13,312 nt of DNA, from assembly GCA_024710675.1 (NCBI GenBank), contig JANJUH010000087.1, positions 1-13,312 of the forward strand, read 5' to 3'. The DNA is from Lysobacterales bacterium. Its GTDB lineage: Bacteria; Pseudomonadota; Gammaproteobacteria; Xanthomonadales; SZUA-5. The notes below the pieces were generated by a model. The model worked only from the letters and a program-made list of their open reading frames with translations, had not been told where the DNA came from and did not search any database. Shown in pieces: positions 1 to 6,612 of this stretch (position 1 is its first letter; every line of letters begins with the position of its first letter). A program made the translations under genes and the position numbers.

Positions 1-494
1 GATCGTGCCCGTTCGCGCCTTGCCACCCGTGCCCGCACCCGTGCCGCCGCCGGCGTGGTGCCGAGTCCGAGCACGGCCTCGTAACCGAGCGAGCGCAGGT
101 CTTCGCGCAGGGTGGCGAGCAGGGACTCGATGCCACCGAACAAGGTCTCGCTGCCGCGCAATTCCAGCAAGAGGCCGCCGTCCTCCTCGAGGCAGACCCG
201 GCTGGTGTAGCGATAGGCCCAAGTCGCCAACAGCTCCAGTGCCTGACGTTCGGCAAGGCGATCACGGCGATGCAGCTGCAGTGCCGGTGCCAGTGCCTGC
301 GCTGCGACGAGGCGCTGCCCGGGGCGTACGCCGAGGGCCTGCGCGGCCGCATCGGCCAGGTGCACCTCGGCGCGCTGCTCGGGGCCGTCGATGACGACCC
401 GGGGCATATCGGGCGGCACCACAGCATCAAGCCCGCGGTCAATCAGGTCGAGCGCGAGCCGGGGCAGGTTGATGCGGAGCCAGTCGGTGTCCAT
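1..494 (-). CDS. imuB: ImuB, Y-family-polymerase-like mutasome protein (partial, N-terminal 164 codons)
   Basis: The frame is open from the ATG at 494 to the left window edge, so only the N-terminal part is present. The product begins MDTDWLRINLPRLALDL and continues through WAYRYTSRVCLEEDGG and LLLELRGSETLFGG (about residues 91-120), which is the layout of ImuB N-terminal domains. At the N-terminus INLPRLALD replaces the metal-binding DxDxFF of active Y-family polymerases, as is usual in ImuB. From family knowledge, ImuB is catalytically inactive and bridges the beta clamp, ImuA and the DnaE2 (ImuC) polymerase during SOS mutagenesis. It lies 96 bp downstream of imuA on the same strand. No purine-rich Shine-Dalgarno sequence precedes the ATG: the leader is a run of C-rich repeats. 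No ATG or GTG was found upstream in frame, so the start is fairly secure. The cassette family predicts dnaE2 beyond position 1. Confidence 0.88.
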   Translation of the reverse strand, partial: MDTDWLRINLPRLALDLIDRGLDAVVPPDMPRVVIDGPEQRAEVHLADAAAQALGVRPGQRLVAAQALAPALQLHRRDRLAERQALELLATWAYRYTSRVCLEEDGGLLLELRGSETLFGGIESLLATLREDLRSLGYEAVLGLGTTPAAARVRARVARRERAR

Positions 495-590
495 GGGAGG
501 GGCAGGGGAAAAGGGGCAGGGGACCAGATTTGCGTCAGGACCGGGTCTGGCGGCACACGTGAACTCCTGCCGCCTGCCCCTCGCCCCTTG
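495..590 (-). promoter_or_regulatory. imuA-imuB intergenic leader with mutually complementary G-rich and C-rich elements
   Basis: In the mRNA, an 18-nt G-rich element (590 down to 573) follows the imuA stop directly. Its part GAGGGGCAGG (582-573) is perfectly complementary to CCTGCCCCTC (506-497), which abuts the imuB start codon. It also pairs with the upstream repeat copy (520-511) through nine Watson-Crick pairs and one G-U. The leader can therefore form either of two hairpins, one of which would hold the imuB initiation region. The lack of a normal Shine-Dalgarno in the same place makes a translational role plausible. This is inferred from complementarity alone. Confidence 0.5.
498..523 (+). 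repeat. Tandem G-rich 12-mer with four GGGG runs (potential G-quadruplex) before imuB
   Basis: AGGGGCAGGGGA occurs at 498-509 and again at 512-523. This gives four GGGG runs (499-502, 505-508, 513-516, 519-522) with loops of 2, 4 and 2 bases. That fits a four-tetrad G-quadruplex pattern on the plus strand, which is the template strand for imuB transcription. The repeat ends 3 bp from the imuB start codon (492-494), so in the mRNA the leader is the C-rich complement. Folding is inferred from pattern only. Confidence 0.75.
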
Positions 591-1232
591 TCATCGCGCC
601 ATCTCCCGTACTCCGACCACCCGCGGCTGTGCCGCCGAGCAGGCCAGGCCGCGGGCTTTCACGAGGTGCAGCGGATGGCGGTCGGTCGGGCCGTCGAGGC
701 GGATACGCAAGGCTGCAGGTGACACGGTGTCGGCCTGTGGCCGTGGCCGGAACAGGACGGCCAGCGCATCACCGCCCTCGGCGGCGAGGGCCAGGCGGCG
801 CAGGGCGCGTTCGTCGGCCATCTCTGTCCACAACAGCACGCTGACCGGCACGCCGCTGGCCAGCACCTGCTCGGCCGCCCATAGCGCCTGCTGTTCGCTA
901 TCGGCGTGGATCATCCAGGTTCGCGACAGATCGACGTCGAAGGTCGCCAATAGGGGCAGATTGGGCGTGCAGGGTGGACGTATCCACACCAGCAGGCTGC
1001 CGGCACGGCTGCGCCGGGCCAGTAAAGGCAACAACAGTTCCACCTCGCCCATGCCGGGTTGCGGCAGCAGGATCTCGCTCAGACGCGCCAGCGGCCAGCC
1101 ATGGCCGGGCAGGGCCGCATCCAGCGACTGGCGGCCGGTGGCGACGGTGCGCAGGGCCAGCGCCGCCCCCTGGCTCGCGCGCCAGACCTCGGGGTGATCG
1201 AGTGGTGATGATGTGGCGGGCAGGGCGGACAT
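591..1232 (-). CDS. imuA: ImuA, RecA-like translesion synthesis accessory protein
   Basis: The 213-residue product matches the ImuA family in length and layout: an N-terminal segment, then LDAALPGHGWPLARLSEILL followed by PQPGMGEVELLLPLLA (about residues 37-72). This corresponds to the RecA-like core region with a P-loop that no longer reads GxxxxGKT. LLVWIRPPCTPNLP and WAAEQVLASGVPVSVLLWTEM follow in the usual order. In family knowledge, ImuA works with ImuB and the error-prone polymerase DnaE2 (ImuC) in damage-induced mutagenesis and modulates RecA. The ATG at 1232 is preceded by AGGAAA at a good distance. The gene starts 62 bp after lexA and ends 96 bp before imuB, all on the minus strand, which fits one SOS-controlled transcript. 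It resembles the gene once labelled sulA in these cassettes but is not the cell-division inhibitor. Confidence 0.88.
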   Translation of the reverse strand: MSALPATSSPLDHPEVWRASQGAALALRTVATGRQSLDAALPGHGWPLARLSEILLPQPGMGEVELLLPLLARRSRAGSLLVWIRPPCTPNLPLLATFDVDLSRTWMIHADSEQQALWAAEQVLASGVPVSVLLWTEMADERALRRLALAAEGGDALAVLFRPRPQADTVSPAALRIRLDGPTDRHPLHLVKARGLACSAAQPRVVGVREMAR

Positions 1233-1294
1233 GGCTTTCCTGGTCGGTGGCGGGCATCCGCGACGCTCGGTTGCGCTCGTCTCAAGGGCTGCGA

Positions 1295-1906
1295 CTACCA
1301 GCGCCGGATCACGCCCACGGCGATGCCCTCGATCGTGAAGTCCGTTGCTTCCGGATCGACCGCGATCGCTGCGTAGGCCGGGTTCTCGGCCAGCAGGCGC
1401 ACCCCACCGGCATCGCGCGCGAGACGCTTGACCGTCACCTCGTCGTCGAGACGGGCCACGACGATCTGTCCTGATTCGGCCGTCGCCGAGCGATGCACGG
1501 CGAGCAGATCGCCCTCGAGGATGCCGACACCGCTCATGCTGTCGCCGCGCACCCGCAGAAGGTAATCCGCCGCGGGCTGGAACAGGCCTGCGGAAACCGC
1601 CACTTCGGACTCCACATGCTCGACGGCGAGGATCGGCTTTCCTGCCGCCACGCGGCCGATCACCGGCAGGCGGCCGACATCGTCCGCGCCGACATCGACC
1701 AGCAGGCGCAGCCCGCGCGAACGTCCGGGCAGGATGTCGATGACACCGTGCCGCGCCAGCGCGCGAAGGTGTTCCTCGGCCGCATTCGGCGAGCGAAAAC
1801 CGAAGGCCAACGCGATCTCTGCGCGCGTCGGCGGTGCGCCGGCCTCACGGGTGCGACGGATCAGGAAGTCGAGGATTTCGCGCTGGCGGGGAGTGAGCTG
1901 GTCCAT
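1295..1906 (-). CDS. lexA: LexA, SOS response transcriptional repressor (S24 self-cleaving)
   Basis: The 203-residue protein aligns along its length with E. coli LexA. An N-terminal winged helix has the recognition segment PTRAEIALAFGFRSPNAAEE (27-46), nearly identical to E. coli. The cleavage site is VAAG with the scissile bond A88-G89, and the catalytic dyad is S123 (RGDSMSG) and K160 (VTVKRL), each four residues beyond the E. coli numbering. It represses SOS genes and is inactivated by RecA-stimulated self-cleavage. The start aligns with the E. coli start. It has no Shine-Dalgarno: a SOS box ends 2 bp upstream and promoter spacing places the transcript start at or next to the ATG. The gene heads the imuA-imuB cassette and presumably represses both itself and the cassette. 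The efflux operon ends 148 bp upstream. Confidence 0.97.
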   Translation of the reverse strand: MDQLTPRQREILDFLIRRTREAGAPPTRAEIALAFGFRSPNAAEEHLRALARHGVIDILPGRSRGLRLLVDVGADDVGRLPVIGRVAAGKPILAVEHVESEVAVSAGLFQPAADYLLRVRGDSMSGVGILEGDLLAVHRSATAESGQIVVARLDDEVTVKRLARDAGGVRLLAENPAYAAIAVDPEATDFTIEGIAVGVIRRW

Positions 1907-1908
1907 GA

Positions 1909-1924
1909 CTGTATGTTCGTACAG
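1909..1924 (-). promoter_or_regulatory. SOS box (LexA operator) of the lexA-imuA-imuB cassette
   Basis: Read on the minus strand the site is CTGTACGAACATACAG, which fits the enterobacterial CTG-N10-CAG pattern with CTGTA/ATACAG half-sites. It lies 2 bp upstream of the lexA ATG and overlaps the predicted -10 region, so bound LexA would block its own promoter. The nearly E. coli-identical recognition helix of the adjacent LexA agrees with this operator type. Confidence 0.9.
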
Positions 1925-1941
1925 GTCTTCTGGACTGGCAA
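1913..1941 (-). promoter_or_regulatory. Predicted lexA promoter, leaderless arrangement
   Basis: On the minus strand a -35-like TTGCCA (1941-1936, five of six matches) is followed by a 17-bp spacer and GAACAT (1918-1913, only three of six matches) inside the SOS box. Six bases separate this -10 from the A of the lexA ATG, so transcription would start at or next to the start codon. The -10 match is weak, and the placement rests on spacing and on the SOS box position. Confidence 0.45.
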
Positions 1942-2016
1942 GCCTCGGGCGGCGCGGGGGTCATCTCGCTCCCGGACACATCGGCGACATCCACGAGGGT
2001 GCTGGGTGTCTGCCGA

Positions 2017-2045
2017 GGGGAGACCCGCCATCGACGGGCCTCCCC
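2017..2045 (-). terminator. GC-rich stem-loop between the efflux operon and lexA
   Basis: Positions 2017-2027 pair with 2035-2045: ten of eleven positions pair, with one A/C mismatch, around a 7-nt loop. The stem begins 10 bp past the stop codon of the outer-membrane factor gene. No run of U follows in the transcription direction, so it is at best a weak or Rho-assisted terminator. It may only be a 3'-end stabilising hairpin. Confidence 0.45.
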
Positions 2046-2054
2046 GTGCGTCGC

Positions 2055-3446
2055 TCAACCTGGCGTACGCCGTTCGGGCGGTGCCGTGCCAAAGGACCGC
2101 AGGACATCGACCAGCGCGATGCGCTGACCGATCAGGGCTTCGACCGCTCCCAGCTCGGCGCTGATCGCATCGCGACGGGCTGCCAGCGCCTCCAGGTAGG
2201 GCGCCGCACCCTCCTCGTAACGTGCGACGGCCGCGTCGGCCGCCAGTCGCGACTGGCTGGCCGCCTCAAGGCGCAGCGCCAGTCGTCTGCTCGCCGAACT
2301 GTGCTGCCGCAGCGCCACCCGGGTCTCCTCGATCGCCCGCAAGGCGACCTCGTCGTAGCGCGCGAGGGCCAGGCGGGCACCCGCTTCGGCTTCGGCATGC
2401 CGCGCTTGCCGCCGGGGCAGGGCAAGAATGTCCCAGGCCAGTTCAGCCCCTTGCGCACGTACATCGACCCCGGAATCAGCCAGCCCAGCGAGGTCGCCGG
2501 CCCAAAAGCCGAGCAACCCGGACAGGGTCAGGCGTGGAAAACGGGCCCTGCCTGCAGCGCGTGCATCGGCCAGACGCGCCGCGAGGGCGCGTTCGGCGGC
2601 TTCGACATCCGGACGGGCTCGCAGCAGAGTGGCTGGATCGGGGATGGCCAGAGGGTGCCATGCCAGTGGCGCGAGCGGCGTCGGCTCGGGCGCCCGCCAG
2701 TGCCCGGGCTTCTGGCCGACGAGGACAGCAAGTCGCGCCTCGAGGGCGGCGACGATGTCCTGCGCCTCCTGCACTGCGGCGGAATCAGCGGCAGCTTCGG
2801 CCCGGCTGCGGGCGAGATCGCCCGGTGCCGCGCGACCCAGGTCCACAAGATCCCGGGTCAGGCGAACCATGCCAGCCTGGGCGTCCTCGGCACGTTGGCG
2901 CAAGGCCAGGGCCTCGCGGGCACCGCGCCATTGCAACCAGGTGCGCGCCAACTCGGCCGCCACGGCGATCTGCGCTGCTCGCCAATCCGCCTCGGCGCTT
3001 GCGGCGCGGGCGCGGGCTGCTTCGCGTTCGCTGGCCTTGCGACCGAAGAGATCGAGCTCCCAGCCCAGGGAAATGCCGGCGGACCATGGTGATTCCGCCG
3101 GGTCCGCGGCGCCGCGACGCAGGGTCGCACCGCCATTGGGCCAGGCATCAGCAGCCACGGCGCCGGCCGCGGCGCGTGCCATCTCGAGGCGGGCCAGGGC
3201 CTGGCGCAGACCGGTGTTCGCCTCGAGCGCCTCCGCGATCAACGCCGCCAGCACCGGATCGCCCAGCTTTGCCCAGGCCGCGATCTCCACGTCAGCTGTG
3301 GCGGTCTGGGTCATGGCCTCCGCATCCGGGCGGGTCTCGGCCGGAGCGCGGATCTCGGCACTGTCCGCCGATGCCAGCAGGGCCATCGACAGGGCCAGTG
3401 CCTGCGTCAGTATCCGCAGCGCAGGGAAGGGTCGGAATTCACGCAT
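2055..3446 (-). CDS. Outer-membrane efflux channel protein (TolC/NodT family, OprN-like)
   Basis: This 463-residue protein is the outer-membrane duct of an RND pump. It shows the typical WELDLFGR motif (129-136) after the first helical pair, and the matching second-repeat element LAWDILALPRRQARHAEAEA in the C-terminal half. Between them are long Ala/Arg/Glu-rich helices of the periplasmic alpha-barrel. The N-terminus is hydrophobic (residues 9-27) with a probable signal-peptidase I site near ASADSA. No cysteine lipobox is present, unlike OprM, OprN and most other pump partners of this family. The ATG overlaps the end of the pump gene by 8 bp, and GGAGGTG (3457-3451) inside that gene gives a strong ribosome binding site with 4-bp spacing. 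It is the last gene of the operon. A paralogous use with other pumps cannot be excluded. Confidence 0.9.
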   Translation of the reverse strand: MREFRPFPALRILTQALALSMALLASADSAEIRAPAETRPDAEAMTQTATADVEIAAWAKLGDPVLAALIAEALEANTGLRQALARLEMARAAAGAVAADAWPNGGATLRRGAADPAESPWSAGISLGWELDLFGRKASEREAARARAASAEADWRAAQIAVAAELARTWLQWRGAREALALRQRAEDAQAGMVRLTRDLVDLGRAAPGDLARSRAEAAADSAAVQEAQDIVAALEARLAVLVGQKPGHWRAPEPTPLAPLAWHPLAIPDPATLLRARPDVEAAERALAARLADARAAGRARFPRLTLSGLLGFWAGDLAGLADSGVDVRAQGAELAWDILALPRRQARHAEAEAGARLALARYDEVALRAIEETRVALRQHSSASRRLALRLEAASQSRLAADAAVARYEEGAAPYLEALAARRDAISAELGAVEALIGQRIALVDVLRSFGTAPPERRTPG

Positions 3447-6400
3447 GACGCACCTCCAGCGACGCGGAGACAGGGGCCGGCTGCGCCAGCGGACGGCGCC
3501 GCAGCAGGCGATAGAACAGCGGGGTCAGGTACAGGCCGAAGGCGGTGACGCCGAGCATCCCGGAGAACACGGCAACTCCCATGGCCTGACGCATCTCGGC
3601 ACCTGCACCGGAGGCATAGACCAGCGGCAGCACGCCCATCACGAAGGCCAGCGAAGTCATCAGGATCGGCCGCAGGCGCAGGCGAGCGGCGTCCAGCACC
3701 GCAGTGTGCGGATCGGCGCCTTCGAGCTCGCGCTGGCGGGCGAACTCCACGATCAGGATCGCGTTCTTGGTCGCGAGCCCGACGAGGACGATCAGGCCGA
3801 TCTGGGTGTAGAGGTTGTTCTCGCCGTCGACCAGCCAGACGCCCGTCAAGGCCGAGAGCAGCACGGCCGGCACGATCAGCATCACCGCCAGCGGCAGGCT
3901 CCAGCTGTTGTACATCGCCGCGAGGATCAGGAAGGCCAGCAGCACCGCCAAGGGGAACACCCAGGCGCCGGCGTTGCCATCGCGCTGCTGCTGATAGCTG
4001 AGCTCGGTCCATTCGAAGGCGAAGCCAGGCGGCAGGTGCCGCTGCGCGAGTTCCGTCATCACGGCAATAGCCTGCTCGGAACTCACCCCGGGGGCCGGCG
4101 CTCCACTGAGATCGGCTGCGGCATAGGCATTGTGGCGGGCCACCGGATCCGGCCCCGCGTCCATCGTCACCTGCGCCAGCGTCGAGAGCGGCACCAGCGC
4201 GCCGGCTTCGTTGCGGGCGTAGAGGCGCGAGATGTCGGCAGGCTCGGCCCGCCAGGGCGCATCGGCCTGCACGTTGACCTGCCAGGAGCGGCCCATCAGG
4301 TTGACGTCATTGACGTACAGCGAGCCGAGGTTGACCTGCAGTGCCTCGTAGATGGAGGGCAAGGGGACGCCCATCAGCTTGGCCTTCTCGCGGTCGATCT
4401 CAATGTCGGCCTGCGGCGACGCCACCGAGTAGGAGCTGAACAGGCCAGCCAGGCGCCCATCCCGTGCCGCCTCGGTCATCAGCGTCTGCAAGGCCTGGTT
4501 GAGCGCGACATGGCCCTTGCCATCGCGATCCTGCACCTGCAGCTTGAAGCCGCCGGTGTTGCCGAGGCCGGCGACCGGCGGTGGCGGGAACATCGCGGCG
4601 AAGCCCTCGCCGGACAGGGCTTGCAGCTTTCCGTTGAGGCGCTCGGCGATCGCGAAGGCGGACAGGGACGGGTCAGTGCGTTGCTCGAAGGGATCGAGCA
4701 TGGTGAACACCACCGCCGCGCTGGGGCTGGTCCCGAAGCCATTGATCGACAGGCCCGGGAATGCCACCACGCTTTCGACGCCGGGCTCGGCAAGGGCGAT
4801 CTCGCTCATCCGCCGGGTCAGGGCTTCGGTCCGATCGAGCGAAGCGCCTTGCGGGAGCTGCGCAATGCCGACCAGGTAGTACTTGTCCTGCATCGGCACG
4901 AAGCCACCGGGGACCGCCTGGAAAGCCACAACGGCCAGGCCAAGCAGACCTCCATACAGCGCCAGCCCACGAAGCGGGCGGCGCAACGTGGCGACGACAC
5001 CGCGCACATAACGTCCGGTGGCCCGATCGAAGAAGCGATTGAAGGGAGCGAACAGCCAACCCAGCCCACGCTCCATGATCCCTGCGGCGAAATCGGGCGC
5101 GGTGCCGTGCTCGGGCAGCAGGCTGGCGGCCAGCGCCGGGGACAAGGTCAGCGAATTGAGCGCCGAGATCACCGTCGAGATTGCGATGGTCAGTGCGAAC
5201 TGGCTGTAGAACTGGCCGGTCAGGCCGCCGAGGAATGCAGTCGGCACGAAGACCGCCACCAGCACCGAGGTGATCGCGATGATCGGCCCGGTGACTTCGC
5301 GCATCGCCGCGATCGCGGCCTCGCGCGGTCGCTTGCCCAGGGCAATGTGGCGCTCGACGTTCTCGACCACGACGATCGCGTCATCGACGACAATGCCGAT
5401 CGACAACACCAGCCCGAACAGCGACAGGGTGTTGAGCGTGTAGCCGAGCAGGTGCATCACCGCGAGGGTGCCGATCAGCGACACCGGCACGGCGGCCAAC
5501 GGGATCAGGCTTGCGCGCCAGGTCTGCAGGAACAGCAGCACCACCACCACGACCAGAAAGACCGCTTCGAAAAGCGTGGTGATGACGTTGTCGATCGACG
5601 CGCGCACGAACAGCGTGGGGTCGTAGGCGATACGGTATTCGATGCCCTGCGGGAACTCCGTGGACAGCCGATCGAGTTCCGCACGCACCCGCTGCGCCAC
5701 ATCGAGGGCGCTCGCGTCGGCAGCCTGGTAGATCGCGATCGGTACCGCCGGCTGGTTGTCGAGCAGGCTGCGCATGGCGTACTGGTTGGCGCCGAGTTCC
5801 ACGCGGGCGACGTCGCGCAGGCGCACGATTTCGCCGCGCTCGCCGACCTTCACGACGATGGCCTCGAACTCCGCAATGTCGCTCAGTCGTCCGCGCGTCG
5901 AGAGCGCGACCTGGAAGGCCGCCTCGCCCCCGGGGGAGGTGCCGGACACGCCAGCGGCGACTTCCGTGTTCTGCTCGCGCAATGCGGCGACCACGTCCGC
6001 GGCGACGAGCCCGCGAGCCGCCAGACGCCGCGGATCCAGCCAGACCCGCATGCTGTATTCCCCGGCGCCCCAGACCATCGTCTCCTCGACGCCCTCGAGC
6101 CGATTCAGCGCGTCCTGCACATTCATCCGCGCGTAGTTGCTGAGGTACAGCAGGTCATAGCGCTGATCGGGAGAGACCAGGTGCGCCACCATCAGCATGC
6201 TGGGGGCCTGCTTCTGGGTGACCACGCCGATCCGTTGCACGACCTGCGGCAGACGGGGCAGGGCGCGTGACACCCGGTTCTGGACCTCGACCTGGGCCAT
6301 CTCGGGATCCACTCCCTGGGCAAAGGTCACGGTCAGCGTATAGGCGCCATCGCTGTTGGACTGGCTGCCCATGTAGAGCATTCCGTCGACGCCGTTGACC

Positions 6401-6609
6401 GCCTGCTCGATCGGCGCGGCCACGGTCTCGGCGATGACTTCCGGATGGGCGCCAGGGTAACTGGCGCGCACGACCACGGTCGGGGGCGCCACGTTGGGGT
6501 ACTCGGCCAGCGGCAGGGTGCCCATCGACATCAGGCCGGCGATCACCAGCAGCAGCGAAAGCACGGCCGCGAAGATCGGGCGGTCGACGAAAAAGCGTGC
6601 GAAGTTCAT
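3439..6609 (-). CDS. RND multidrug efflux pump inner-membrane transporter (HAE1 family, MexF-like)
   Basis: The 1056-residue proton/drug antiporter has the full HAE1 layout: TM1 (about 10-28), a first periplasmic porter half (NSDGAYTLTVTF, VQNRVSRALPRLPQVVQ), TM2-TM6 starting near 343, and a second porter half before the final TM bundle. Proton-relay residues are present: D409 and D410 in GIVVDDAIVVVENVER, K948 in GLATKNAILIVEFA, and R978 just before LRPILMT. These match AcrB D407, D408, K940 and R971. SPDQRYDLLYLSNYA and DYSLRVWLDP-like GEYSMRVWLDPRRL resemble the MexF branch more than AcrB. It pumps drugs from the periplasm and membrane through the adaptor and outer-membrane duct encoded beside it. 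The start is 3 bp after the adaptor stop, with GAGGG as ribosome binding site within the adaptor gene. Substrates cannot be read from sequence. Confidence 0.95.
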   Translation of the reverse strand: MNFARFFVDRPIFAAVLSLLLVIAGLMSMGTLPLAEYPNVAPPTVVVRASYPGAHPEVIAETVAAPIEQAVNGVDGMLYMGSQSNSDGAYTLTVTFAQGVDPEMAQVEVQNRVSRALPRLPQVVQRIGVVTQKQAPSMLMVAHLVSPDQRYDLLYLSNYARMNVQDALNRLEGVEETMVWGAGEYSMRVWLDPRRLAARGLVAADVVAALREQNTEVAAGVSGTSPGGEAAFQVALSTRGRLSDIAEFEAIVVKVGERGEIVRLRDVARVELGANQYAMRSLLDNQPAVPIAIYQAADASALDVAQRVRAELDRLSTEFPQGIEYRIAYDPTLFVRASIDNVITTLFEAVFLVVVVVLLFLQTWRASLIPLAAVPVSLIGTLAVMHLLGYTLNTLSLFGLVLSIGIVVDDAIVVVENVERHIALGKRPREAAIAAMREVTGPIIAITSVLVAVFVPTAFLGGLTGQFYSQFALTIAISTVISALNSLTLSPALAASLLPEHGTAPDFAAGIMERGLGWLFAPFNRFFDRATGRYVRGVVATLRRPLRGLALYGGLLGLAVVAFQAVPGGFVPMQDKYYLVGIAQLPQGASLDRTEALTRRMSEIALAEPGVESVVAFPGLSINGFGTSPSAAVVFTMLDPFEQRTDPSLSAFAIAERLNGKLQALSGEGFAAMFPPPPVAGLGNTGGFKLQVQDRDGKGHVALNQALQTLMTEAARDGRLAGLFSSYSVASPQADIEIDREKAKLMGVPLPSIYEALQVNLGSLYVNDVNLMGRSWQVNVQADAPWRAEPADISRLYARNEAGALVPLSTLAQVTMDAGPDPVARHNAYAAADLSGAPAPGVSSEQAIAVMTELAQRHLPPGFAFEWTELSYQQQRDGNAGAWVFPLAVLLAFLILAAMYNSWSLPLAVMLIVPAVLLSALTGVWLVDGENNLYTQIGLIVLVGLATKNAILIVEFARQRELEGADPHTAVLDAARLRLRPILMTSLAFVMGVLPLVYASGAGAEMRQAMGVAVFSGMLGVTAFGLYLTPLFYRLLRRRPLAQPAPVSASLEVRHA

Positions 6610-6612
6610 GGC

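Noticed and set aside
391..1197. A 268-codon plus-strand frame over imuA and the imuB start
   Set aside because: Low-complexity Arg/Ser/Ala product with no start signal; the opposite strand encodes ImuA and ImuB.
2017..2045. Stem-loop considered as part of a riboswitch or small RNA for lexA
   Set aside because: It lies upstream of the predicted lexA transcript start, so it cannot be in the lexA mRNA; a 3'-end role for the efflux operon is simpler.
2428..6270. A 1280-codon open frame on the plus strand antisense to the pump and channel genes
   Set aside because: It is the shadow of the GC-rich RND pump gene: composition is Arg/His/Gln/Ala-rich with no recognisable domain, and the minus-strand reading is an unmistakable HAE1 pump.
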